A stretch of 64,000 bases of DNA. Origin: Omphiscola glabra. Taxonomy: Eukaryota > Mollusca > Gastropoda > Lymnaeidae. Numbering within the stretch: the stretch's first letter is position 1; every line of letters starts with the position of its first letter. The stretch covers positions 20,979,510 to 21,043,509 of the forward strand of contig OZ024796.1 of the NCBI GenBank assembly GCA_964017045.1, written 5' to 3'. The position numbers were made by a program, and so were the translations under genes. This document shows, one piece after another, positions 39,301 to 48,075 of this stretch. The notes beneath the pieces are model-generated. The model did no database searches and was not told where the DNA came from. It saw nothing but the letters and a program-made list of their open reading frames with translations.

Positions 39301-39391
39301 CTAGGTCTGATTTGAGTTGGATGAGATGTAGAGGTACATCAATACATCCTAGGTCTACGCCTTTCAACAGTATGTTGCTTCCAGTAGCAGT
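36299..39391 (-). pseudogene. pol: Pol: protease C-part, integrase, RT, RNase H
   Basis: Open frame of about 1,030 codons; residues below count from its first Met (39367). The C-terminal part of a retropepsin is at 1-50, with an LLLGNDLAG motif at 43-51. The integrase zinc finger has H203, H210, C237 and C240, and the core has D274, D333 and E369 (35 residues between the last two). A GPY-type C-terminal module follows at about 485-545 (GPY at 507). Reverse transcriptase spans about 640-830, with the first catalytic Asp at 734 and YIDD at 794-797. The RNase H start is at about 935, with D943, an EKE motif at 983-985 and D1012 in TDHNPL. The frame ends at 1022, before RNase H is complete. All visible integrase and RT catalytic residues are present. 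The stop codon just upstream (39392-39394) separates it from the protease active site. Confidence 0.95.
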
Positions 39392-40507
39392 TCATGCAGA
39401 TAAGGGAAGTATACCCTCTATTAATAAGGACTGTGAAGCACCTGTATCTCTTAGGATTTTGATTGGTCGTAGACTGGAAAGATCACCTGGCAGTGATACA
39501 AATCCTTCCGATATGAAAGGCATGAAGTCTTGTATGACATCAGTGTTTTCTGATGTGGAATTTTGGACCTTGGTAGAAAAACTCTTGTTGGATTCTTGAG
39601 AACATTCGGCTAGGGTAGAGGAAGTAAAACTCTGTGTAGAGTCGTCAAAACTTGCACTCAAGTCCTCAGTAAGACGCCCTCTGGAGGTAGACCTCTTCTC
39701 GGAGCAAAAGGATCTTGGCGACAAGCTCATAAAACTCGCAGTCGAAGCAGGAACTTGGCTGGAGTCCGTAAAACTAGCCTTATTGTTCATATTGAAACTC
39801 TTTGATGAGTTGTGACAAACCTCTTTGAAGTTTGTATGGACATCTGGAGAGCCAAAACTTTTGACTTTTGAAAATGTGTTTCCAGATGTATGACGAGACG
39901 TACAAGCGGAGACTTTGTGTGGTGTACCAGGATGTGTGGTCTTCTCAGTTTTCTTCTTGAGTTTCCAACACTCATCCCTCGTATGTCCTTCTTTTTTACA
40001 GTAGGCACATGTTTCTTTTGCACTCGTTTCTTTTGTACCGGGCTTATGTGGTTTTTGCGAAGGTTTGCTGTAAGTCGATGTTGTTGCCTTGTTTTGCCTG
40101 TCTTTTCTGGTGTCAAATGGGTTTTTTGAGAGTTGATGTGAGATGGTGAAGTCATCAGCTAACACTGCTGCCGTATGTGCGTCACCTTCGCCACGGTCTG
40201 CAATATGTGTCAGCACCTCTTCACGAACACAATTCTTAAACTCTTCCATCAGAATTAGGTTCTTGAACTTTTTGAAGTCTGTGTCAGTGTTCGTTGCGTG
40301 CAGCCATTTATCTAGGAGTCGTTCCTTTTCCCGGAGGAACTCAACGTGAGTTTGGCCATCCCGTTTCCACAGCTCCCTAAACTTTTTACGGTATGCTTCG
40401 GGGACACATTCATAAGCCTTAAGTATTAAGGATTTAACAATGTTATAATCCCCACGCTGTTCTGCGTTCAAGGACACAAAAACTTCGGCTGCCCTGCCAG
40501 TCAGGGC
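39392..40507 (-). pseudogene. gag: Gag C-part with SCAN-like region, zinc knuckle and protease start
   Basis: Same frame as the segments on both sides, closed by TGA at 39392-39394. Counting from Met at 40477, residues about 15-115 resemble the SCAN/Gag capsid fold family: YRKKFRELW, then FLREKERLLDKWL, then LILMEEFKNCVREEV. A single CCHC zinc knuckle lies at 157-170 (C-x2-C-x4-H-x4-C, starting CAYCKKEGH). A Ser/Thr-rich linker follows. The retropepsin active site DTGAS is at 344-348, shortly before the stop. The stop therefore splits the protease domain. No separate start is needed if this was one polyprotein. Confidence 0.9.
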
Positions 40508-41071
40508 CGGTTACAGTAAGGTAGACCACATGTTTTCAGGAAATTTAAAATTTTGGGCAGTTATTTCAAACTGTGCAAAATATTGATCCACCTCTTTTTC
40601 TGCAAATTTCGGTATTACTTTTGCAAATTTAATTGCATCGCAACCCTGACCGGCTGGAGCCGTGAGTCTATTTTCTATTGCTAAATTGGCCTTAATTTCC
40701 ATTTCTTTTAGTTTTATTTTTAGTTCTCTATCTTTTTCTTCTTGCTCTCTTTTTAGCTCTAGCTCCATTTGCTTAAGCTCTCGCTCCATTTGCTTAAGCT
40801 CTCGTTCTTTTTCTCTCTGAGCATCTAGCTCCATTTGTTTGAGCTTTAGTTGGAGCTCCATACTAGGATCATTCGGCTGTGTCACTGAGGCTAGTTCATC
40901 CTCAGACAAAATATCTTCATCCACTAAGGGGACGATGATCATAGCACGTACTGTCTTTTTTAGCGCCGAATGAGCTACATTAATTCCTAAGTCTTTCGCA
41001 ATGGAAAATAGCTCCTTTCTCGAACATTTGTCCAATGCCTCTACTGATGGGTTAACAATATCAAACTCCAT
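40508..41071 (-). pseudogene. gag: Gag N-terminal part with coiled coil
   Basis: 187 codons counting the stop, starting at the first Met of the long frame, about 360 bp inside the 5' LTR. Residues about 75-130 are highly charged with repeated ELKQME heptad-like segments, indicating a coiled coil. The last part (KFAEKEVDQYFAQFE) looks like the beginning of a Gag capsid region. The frame is cut by TAA at 40508-40510, but the same frame continues in register downstream with capsid-like sequence. The stop therefore looks like a nonsense change rather than a natural end. Stop-codon readthrough cannot be excluded from sequence alone. Confidence 0.88.
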
Positions 41072-41199
41072 TTTGACACAGGCAAATTATAACAATGTAA
41101 GTTTTATAAATGTTCAAGCTTAGTGAACACACTTATAAAAAATAGAATTTCAAAAATAAATTGCAACTAGCTCTGTTATTGGTATCGTTAAAAAATATG

Positions 41200-41431
41200 G
41201 TATCGTATACTCAATTTAGTCTGAGTAAATTAAAGAAAACAGTGGGTCAAAAATCCTCAAACACTCAATTTATTATTGGTGTAATAATAAATTTATGGAT
41301 TCAAAAACATCCAAGGACGAGTCACCCAATTTATTTGGGGGGCTTGTGAGAAATAAACAATATGGATTCTATATCCACGGAAGAGCCCACAATTTATTGT
41401 GGGGCTTCTTTGCCGGACGATGCCCACAATT
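41200..41431 (-). repeat. Leader repeats with AATTTATT motifs
   Basis: Between the 5' LTR and Gag, the motif CAATTTATT recurs at about 41266, 41327, 41390 and 41427, with spacings near 61, 63 and 37 bp. The surrounding bases (ATGGATTC, GAGTCACCC / GAGCCCAC) are similar. One copy is a near-perfect palindrome, CCCACAATTTATTGTGGG (41386-41403). The motif overlaps the LTR edge itself (CAATTTATTACGG). I found no convincing tRNA-complementary primer binding site next to the LTR: the sense sequence there reads AATTGTGGGCATCGTCCGG. Confidence 0.7.
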
Positions 41432-42032
41432 TATTACGGACCGATATAGATAGAGAATTTAATCTCTGTTGTTTTGTCTAGGGCTCGTTCTAAAAACAGT
41501 CCATAATAAAGGACGATACCAAAGGTTAAAAATAATAACAAATAAAACGACAATTAAGGCCAGAGCTAATTACAATTAATAACTTTTTAATTTGTGAACT
41601 TCAATTAAATAATAACAGCAAGTGAAATATGATTGAAATTATAAACTTACAGATTTTCTGGTACCGGTACTGTATATCAAAATACAATGAGCACAAAATT
41701 GTACGAGGAAATGAAAATCTCTACACACAACAAAGTATAATGACACATAGCATGCCTCGTAATCAAGGAAAGGAAAATCTCCCCCTTTCTATCGGTAAGC
41801 CCTTTTTATAGGCAGTTTCAGATGATCATTCTGTAAATGGAACACACAGTCTTACTGTTTCCCACATTTTCTAGATTGTTCTATCATGTTCCACAGAAAC
41901 GGATGATGGTAAACAAAAGTATCATCAAAGGGATATTTTTTCTAGCCGCCCCAACACGGGACCGACTTGAAAGATGTCATGCACGTGGAAGGCGGGCAAA
42001 GTGTGTCTCAAAATACGTCATCCCTTATAACA
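41432..42032 (-). repeat. 5' LTR (right copy)
   Basis: 601 bp, sense orientation TGTTATAAGG to CCGTAATA. It is nearly identical to the other LTR, as expected for a recent insertion. Imperfect short inverted ends TGTTA / TAATA replace the usual TG / CA. Confidence 0.95.
41799..41811 (-). promoter_or_regulatory. Putative LTR TATA box
   Basis: On the minus strand the LTR contains CTATAAAAAGGGC, a good TATA-box match about 220 bp from the LTR start. The 3' LTR has the same sequence at about 35814-35826. A role as the element promoter is an inference from position and motif only. Confidence 0.6.
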
Positions 42033-42037
42033 CAGCT
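42033..42037. repeat. Target-site duplication, right copy
   Basis: CAGCT, matching 35441-35445. The interrupted 38-bp minisatellite resumes after it. Confidence 0.9.
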
Positions 42038-42085
42038 GTTTTATATAAATGGTTGTTGTCCCTCGCTTATTTAATGCCACTAATT

Positions 42086-42283
42086 CAGTGGTTCTCAACC
42101 TTCCTGACGCCGCGACCCTTTCATGCAGTTCCTCATGTTGTGGCGACCCCCAAGCTACACAATTATTTTCGTTGCTACTTTATAACTGTAGAGTACATGT
42201 GTTTTCCGATGGTCTTTGGCGACCCCTGAGAAAGGGTCGCGCGACCCCCAAAGGGGTTGCGACCCACAGGTTGAGAACCGCTG
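42086..42283. mobile_element. SPIN-like hAT MITE with perfect TSD
   Basis: A 198-bp segment with 16-bp inverted ends, CAGTGGTTCTCAACCT and AGGTTGAGAACCGCTG (one mismatch). It is flanked by a perfect 8-bp duplication CACTAATT at 42078-42085 and 42284-42291. The interior holds GCGACCCTTTCATGCAGTTC, GTTGTGGCGACCCC, ATTATTTTCGTTGC and GGCGACCCC blocks. From memory, this matches the SPIN family of horizontally transferred hAT elements, known in tetrapods and reported in a few invertebrates including a pond snail. It has no transposase and relies on an autonomous partner. Perfect flanks suggest a young insertion. Confidence 0.93.
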
Positions 42284-42291
42284 CACTAATT

Positions 42292-42855
42292 GAAGACGCC
42301 CCCTTGACACCTGAGCAACAAACCTTTACATACACATAATACTGTTTCACAGTGGTTCCCAGCTAGTTTCATACTATCTCCACCGTGAAAAGTTGAAACC
42401 GGAATGATGCATTTTTATCACACGTCACAAGCCATGTTTCCGAAGATCATTAGAGGCTCTGAGTAGTTCCCTCTGTTCATCTCTTTCTGTAACATTCCGG
42501 GACAGGACAAACCTAACATTGTGACTATGGTTAGTGTTATTTTTTTATAGAATCATTTCTATAGTACCTACAGATTCAAAAATATTTATTAAAAGCCGTT
42601 TAAAAAAAATTAAGTTGCAAATGTAGTTTTATTAAAATGCACTTAACAACTTTAAAAAGTACAAATTTCATAATTATTACGTTTTACGAGTGAACATTGA
42701 CTACACAAAAACGGGGAAGTGCCCATTATAAATGTGTAATGCTGATGGAGAATTCACTTTATTTGGCTATGGTGAATATCTTATCAATCACATAGTATTT
42801 ATTGAATTATAATATATATATATATATATGTATAATAAGTTAAACTAGTGTACTT
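42292..42855. other. AT-rich spacer, no gene seen
   Basis: A lone hAT-like end (CAGTGGTTCCCAGC, 42350) has no visible partner. (TA)n lies at about 42811-42828. Confidence 0.4.
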
Positions 42856-43080
42856 TTAGCAGCGGGGCAGCTAGTTAGCTTGCATGGTATAGGGAGGTTC
42901 GAGGTTGCGCCCTTAGAACCCGGCTAGTACTGCGCCTACATGCATCATCTGTTGGGCAGTGCCATGCAACATCTGCTGAGCGAAAGACTCTCTTATAAAG
43001 TCTGCCTAATCCCCCCCCCCCCCCCGGGAAACAGCAGCCTGTTTTTATCTGGACCTTTATGAAGTGGCCGTACGCATCCA
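42856..43080 (+). mobile_element. Possible tRNA-derived SINE
   Basis: Starts AGCAGCGGGGCAGCTAGTTAG and contains GAGGTTCGAGGTT (42895-42907), a reasonable RNA polymerase III B-box match. An A-box-like segment (TAGTTAGCTTGC) lies about 25 bases before it. GTGGCCGTACGC follows about 150 bp downstream. No 3' tail or target duplication is clear. It could equally be chance sequence. Confidence 0.35.
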
Positions 43081-43411
43081 TTTCTCTGACACTAGACCCA
43101 CCTCAGCCGTGCAGTATGCGTTCATTTCTCTGACAACATGGCCAGGCTCAGTATGTGTCCATTTCTCTGACAACAGGGCCCGGCTCAGAGTTAAGACGCA
43201 GCCCCCGTCCACCCGAGCTGACTGATGAAATTTAGGGGCCCGTTCTCTGATGATTGCTCGATTCTTCCAGCTTTCAATAAGGACCGTGGACACCTCTGTA
43301 AGACGGCCACTCCACGATGCTGCCTTTCCTGACATCTTCTGTCGAGTTAGGTCCAGGGTGTAGGGATGGGAGCGGCATGGGCGTGGAGGCTGGGGATTAA
43401 TAGAAAAGATG
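43081..43411. other. Unique spacer, no gene seen
   Basis: Two to three short direct repeats of CCATTTCTCTGACAACA type at 43077-43175; otherwise unique and GC-richer than average. Confidence 0.4.
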
Positions 43412-43419
43412 GGAGAAAT

Positions 43420-43607
43420 CAGTGGCGTAGCGAGCTTAACTCGCGCCCGGGGCACAATACCTTTTTTAGCGCCCCCCCATACCTTTTTAGCGCCCCCCCC
43501 CCTATTCGAAAACCATACAATATTATAGTAAAATATACCATTTGGCGCCCCTTTGTGAGTAGCGCCCAGGGCATGATGCCCCCCTTGCCCCCCTCACTAC
43601 GCCACTG
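43420..43607. mobile_element. MITE, family A member
   Basis: A 188-bp segment with ends CAGTGGCGTAGCGAG and CTCACTACGCCACTG. The flanks GGAGAAAT (43412-43419) and GGAGAAAA (43608-43615) match at seven of eight bases. The interior carries several GCGCCCCCC blocks on either side of an AT-rich core. The 8-bp duplication and CAG ends support the hAT superfamily. Confidence 0.85.
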
Positions 43608-43615
43608 GGAGAAAA

Positions 43616-44078
43616 ATGGCGGATTCAGTGCGTCTCAATTCCTGATTTCTTGTGTCAATTGAAAGGAAAATTAAATTAAATGCCGTTTCAAATGTTTTCA
43701 TGCTTGACAAAATTGTGTGAAAGAGGCAATAACTTTGTGGAGGTGTTGTTATGTGGTTTATGAAAATCAAAAAAAAAAATCTTAAGACGTAGGTAGAGGT
43801 GGGGAGGGGGGAAACTAGGGGCGTGTGCAAACAGGAAATGACATAATCGATGACCAGCATGGATCTTTCTCGGCCACCTCCAGCCCCCCCCCCCCAATCC
43901 AACCTTCCCCACGATTCTCCATCATTCTGACCGGACCGTGATTTTTAAAGATTGATTTCAAACTGACAACATGTCGCTGGAGATAGAGAATCTGGAAGTG
44001 GGGGGAGAGGAGATTGGGGGGGGGGGGTGAGAAGAGAGGGGATTGAGCGAAGCTTAGTTTACAATTCAAGTTCACTTT
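43616..44078. other. Unique spacer, no gene seen
   Basis: Includes poly-C at about 43886-43896 and poly-G at about 44017-44027; frames on both strands are short and unrecognised. Confidence 0.4.
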
Positions 44079-44079
44079 G

Positions 44080-44430
44080 TAGGGTGGGTGTGGGAGGTGG
44101 GTGGGGGAGGTGGGTGGGGGAGGTGGGTTTTGGAGGTGGGTGGGGGAGGTGGGTGGGGGAGGTGGGTTTTGGAGGTGGGTGGGGGAGGTGGGTGGGGGAG
44201 GTGGGTGGGGGAGGTGGGTGGGGGAGGTGGGTGTGGGAGGTGGGTGGGGGAGGTGGGTGGGGGAGGTGGGTGGGGGAGGTGGGTGGGGGAGGTGGGTGTG
44301 GGAGGTGGGTGGGGGAGGTGGGTGTGGGAGGTGGGTGGGGGAGGTGGGTGTGGGAGGTGGGTGTGGGAGGTGGGTGGGGGAGGTGGGTGTGGGAGGTGGA
44401 TGGGGGAGGTGGGTGGGGGAGGTGGGACGG
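44080..44430. repeat. 13-bp G-rich array, G-quadruplex capable
   Basis: About 27 copies of GGTGGGTGGGGGA, with GGTGGGTGTGGGA and GGTGGGTTTTGGA variants. Every unit contributes runs of three or more G separated by one or two bases, so the plus strand has dense G-quadruplex potential. Gly/Trp-rich and Pro-rich open frames are translations of the repeat. Confidence 0.96.
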
Positions 44431-44685
44431 TCGTATCAGTGGGGAAAACTTGAACACTTTAAATTTTCCATCTTTGAAGCTTGTGCTTCTTTTTTTCTTT
44501 TTCTTTTTATTTTAAAAATTTAAACTATTTTATTTCAAGATATTTTAAGGGTGTTAATGAAGTTCCGTTTCAAGGCTTGTCAACAACCTCCACTGTGTAA
44601 CAACTAAAACATATCCTATACCTAACGCGGTTGCTCCGTTGTCCCGGTGATGTAGTGGGCTCCGTCAACTTTCAGGTGTATTTTA

Positions 44686-44925
44686 GGGTTACAGGAAATT
44701 TGATCGAATCTTTTTTTCAGTTCACACGTTAAAATTTTCGTCAAATTTCTTTTTGAACGCACTAAACTATACAGTAAAACAAAATAACGCGTTCAAAAAT
44801 AAATTTGATGCAAAATTTTAACGTGTAAACTAAAAAAAAAGATTCGACCAAATTTCCGTTTGATCAAATTTCCGTCGATCAATTTTCCGTCGACGAAATT
44901 TCTTTCGATCAAATTTCCGGATACA
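44686..44925. mobile_element. Palindromic GATCGA-rich MITE, shorter copy
   Basis: A 240-bp segment whose halves are long inverted repeats, starting GGAAATTTGATCGAATC and ending TTTCGATCAAATTTCCGG. The right half carries extra TTCCGTCGATCAATTTTCC blocks that the left half lacks, so the left arm is internally deleted. GTATTTTA occurs on both sides (44678-44685 and 44926-44933). It is homologous over most of its length to 62674-62972. Confidence 0.8.
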
Positions 44926-44933
44926 GTATTTTA

Positions 44934-45525
44934 AATTGGGTTGTTAAATATAACTAAAACCCATCCATACCTATAAGGGGTCGCTCTGGTGACGTAGATG
45001 GGAGTTTAGATATAATCTCCTGGGGTTGTGTCTATTAGATTCGTTAATCAGGTCAGGCTAGGTGTATGGGCAAATCAAATGTATCTTTTTTTTTTTTCAA
45101 AATGTTAAAGGTGGGGGGAGCGGGGGGGTTTATGGGTGTGATTTTTTCCCAACTTTTAATAAAATCATTTTGAAACATTGGTGGAAAACTGTTTGACTTC
45201 AGTTGATAACTGGATTGTCTCCCCTGTTTTGATCCGTTTGCGTTTGTTCGCTGATAGGTTGACTTCAAAAAAATGACCAATTTAGTGGATTTTAAAAAAA
45301 TTTAAAAAAAAATAAATATAAAAAACTTAAAATTTAAATAATATGTTTCAAAAGCTCAGACCGTTATTTGGGTCATTGCGTCGTTATGTCTCTTTCATAT
45401 GTAGATGGAATATTGGTGGCTGGATCATGAACGTTTCTTCTTAGATTCACCTGTCCAATGACGTGTCGGGTATGGGGGCAATGTTCCTGCAGCACTGAGG
45501 TCAGGCGCTGTTACATTGGCTTGAA
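44934..45525. other. Unique spacer, no gene seen
   Basis: AT-rich with poly-T/poly-A runs; no supported gene. Confidence 0.4.
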
Positions 45526-45682
45526 ATGGTCATGTTATAGGCCACACCGAGTTACCGTGTTTACCGAACGGCCCGCAATGACCATGTTATAGACCACACT
45601 GAGTTACCGTCTGTACCACACGGCCCGCAATTACCATGTTATAGACCACACTGAGTTACCGTCTGTACCACACGGCCCGCAA
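45526..45682. repeat. 52-bp minisatellite, three copies
   Basis: Three copies of a unit with ACCATGTTATAGACCACACT and GAGTTACCGTCTGTACCACA plus CGGCCCGCAAT. Confidence 0.9.
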
Positions 45683-45789
45683 GGTCCACGATTAAACCTC
45701 TAAAGTCTGCCACTTACAAGTAAACAAGACATCCTCAACATGTTTGATATGCGTGGTAAGCAGATGTTAAACGTCTCACTATAATCAAT

Positions 45790-46016
45790 CAGGCCTGCAC
45801 AACATACGGCCCGCGGGCCGCATTCGGCCCTCCAGCACCCACTTGGCGGACCGCGAAGTAACGAAATATTCTTTATTCTTATTAGTTTCTTAATAGATTT
45901 CACCCCTGTCTTATTTTCTTTTGGCCCGCCAAAGTCCTGCCCTATTTTCTTTTGGCCCGCACATGTTTTTCGTAAAGTATTACGGGCCACCTCACATTTA
46001 TAGTTGTGCAGGCTTA
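45790..46016. mobile_element. hAT-type MITE with CAGGCCTGCAC end (family B)
   Basis: A 227-bp segment starting CAGGCCTGCACAACAT and ending AGTTGTGCAGGCTTA. The flanks TAATCAAT (45782-45789) and TAATTAAT (46017-46024) match at seven of eight bases. It contains GGCCCGCGGGCCGCAT and two TTTTCTTTTGGCCCGC segments. A second copy lies in reverse orientation at 57918. Confidence 0.82.
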
Positions 46017-46125
46017 TAATTAATCATTGATGTTGTGTATGGATGCAATTTGACCTTATTCTCGCTTTCTGAAAGTAAATGACATCAAAGCTAAACATAA
46101 TCTGATACTTTATTCAATTGACCCC

Positions 46126-46127
<2 letters not shown>

Positions 46128-46157
<30 letters not shown>
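46128..46157. repeat. (AC)n microsatellite
   Basis: About 14 to 15 AC dinucleotides after a short poly-C. Confidence 0.9.
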
Positions 46158-46162
<5 letters not shown>

Positions 46163-47745
46163 CAACTTACTCAACATAGCTTCCGTCGTAAGCAGCGCCT
46201 AAGTACTCATTATGTTTCCATGTGCTTGGATAAGATATATTAAAACAGTAATTGTTCCCTGTCAAAACTCACAAATAACTCTAAATTTCGATTTCTTGCA
46301 GCGCATGCCAAAGACAAGTCACATGCTGGGTGTGTCACTCGGAGCATGTCACAATAACCGGCGGCGCATACAATGTGCAGTGCGCTTATTTGTGACGTCA
46401 AGCCATTCAATGCAAGCATCGATCTTCTCGGTCACACACAGCAACTCACAACCTATTTGCGCACATTCGATTACTCGATGCATACGTAATGTACTCTACA
46501 ATTACACTTTTCTAAAAATAGACTTGTGGAACACTATCACCCTGAAATCTAAGCCACCAGCCAGTGGATGGGGTCGTTCAACTTCAGTAATCCCCTCTTT
46601 ACGATTGAACTTGAAATCCCGCATTTCTCCTCTGCAACATTCTAGCTCTACCCCAAGAACGTAAGCACCGACATTACACGTGTAATGTAAGCCCCCCCCC
46701 CCCACACCCCCTCACCAAAAAAAAATTTAAAGGTAATCTATAAAACGATTGGGGATGAGAGGTTCCAGCAAGAATCGATTGTTGGAATTAGTGAGCAATT
46801 TACAGTTATAAAGAGTCACCGACGCCTGAAGGAGGACGCAATCGTTTATTTATGGAGCGCTTGATTGAATGTTAAGGCTGTAAGAGACTCAATGAATGAC
46901 GACATTTGTGCATAAACCCAGCAATGAAACTTTGTGAGGAAGCTCCCGGTCGTGGGCGCACGTGCAGGCATGCATGGCGGGACGCTCAGCTATACGTTTC
47001 CTGTACTTTAAATATTAGACGACCTGAGGTTTTGGTGTTGTTGCTTTTTTTACTCCCGTCACACCGCCGCTGTCACACAAACACATACGCCAATACATTT
47101 ACAAGCACACTTGGAACATATACACATACACTGACCATCAGCCACACGGACACGCTTATTTGGCCATCCGACCTCCATGCTAAATAGCGACGTCGAAACA
47201 ATGGCGCACAAACACGGGAAGAAGGGGAAAAAAGAAAGAAATGATGTGTTGCTACGCTTCAAAGACTTTTGGCTGCAGGTAAAGTTATAGAAGTTTTTAT
47301 TGGTTTGCTGCACTAGAAGTAGAAGGACGGATGTATTTGAAATAGCAGGGAATCTCAAACTACTGAAATGCGGGGCGAATGATAGGCTCAGAATGACTTT
47401 TATGTAATGATCCTTGAAAAGTATTTGTGTCACTAACTGAAGTAAGGGACAGTCTCAGTAAACGCAAGTATAGTGTGTGGCAGTCATAGGAACATTGACA
47501 GTGCCCACTTGCAGCCCTCGAGCCATGGACGATGCTTTCTTGTAGTGACAGAAACATTGACATTGTCCACGTGCAGTCCTCGAGCCATTGACGATGCTTT
47601 ATTGTAGTAATTGAGACACTGACTTTGTCCTTTTGCAGTTCGCAGGCTGCGCCATCAACTTTCTTCCACGGTTTTCATTAACTTTGCTTGGCTTTGATAG
47701 TTTTGGATCACTGCGATATCGCCAAGCTAAATAATGACTTCGATT
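46158..47745. other. Long unique spacer, no gene seen
   Basis: The plus frame 46212-46664 is 150 codons, long for chance, but shows no domain. Poly-C lies at about 46692-46702. Two related segments with GACATTGTCC / GACAGTGCCC and CTCGAGCCATGGACGATGC (about 47500-47600) form a weak duplicate. Confidence 0.4.
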
Positions 47746-47749
47746 TTGT

Positions 47750-48075
47750 AAAACCGTTTCGGCTTCACACACGGGGCTTGCATGATATAAGCAGATAAAT
47801 GATGATATAGGGACCTGAGACACGGGCTTGTACGATATATAGGCATATAAACGATGGCATTGGGACTTGATACACGGGCTTGTAAGATATATAGGCATAT
47901 AAACGATGGCATGGGGACTTGATGCACGGGCTTGTATGATATATAGGCATTTAAACGATGACTTTGGACTTGATACACGGGCTTGTATGATATATAGGCA
48001 ATTAAACGATGACATGGGGACTTGATATATGGGCTTGTACGATATATAGGCATATAAACGACGGCATGGGAAGTA
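47750..48075. repeat. 52-bp minisatellite
   Basis: About six copies of a unit with GACTTGATACACGGGCTTGT, ATGATATATAGGCATATAAA and CGATGGCATGG, the first copy most divergent. The minus-strand Tyr-rich frames are repeat translations. Confidence 0.93.

Larger units (their letters stand above)
35446..42032 (-). mobile_element. Gmr1-like Ty3/gypsy LTR retrotransposon
   Basis: A complete 6,587-bp element, sense on the minus strand. It has two near-identical LTRs, a 5-bp target duplication, a polypurine tract next to the 3' LTR and one long Gag-Pro-Pol frame. The pol order read from the sequence is protease, integrase, reverse transcriptase, RNase H. Typical Ty3/gypsy elements place integrase last. 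The integrase-first order with gypsy-type RT is the arrangement described for Gmr1-like elements. Two in-frame stops and a frame change in RNase H make this copy defective in sequence. No envelope-like frame is present between RNase H and the 3' LTR, where only about 160 bp remain. Confidence 0.95.

Noticed and set aside
41405..41431. tRNA primer binding site of the retrotransposon
   Set aside because: The sense bases after the LTR (AATTGTGGGCATCG) do not convincingly resemble the complement of any tRNA 3' end I know, so I left it unassigned.
42350..42365. CAGTGGTTCCCAGC as another hAT terminus
   Set aside because: No inverted partner or 8-bp flank match found within the following kilobase.
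46212..46664. 150-codon plus frame as a host gene
   Set aside because: No recognisable domain, overlapping frame on the other strand, and no splice or promoter evidence; chance or an unrecognised exon cannot be separated by eye.
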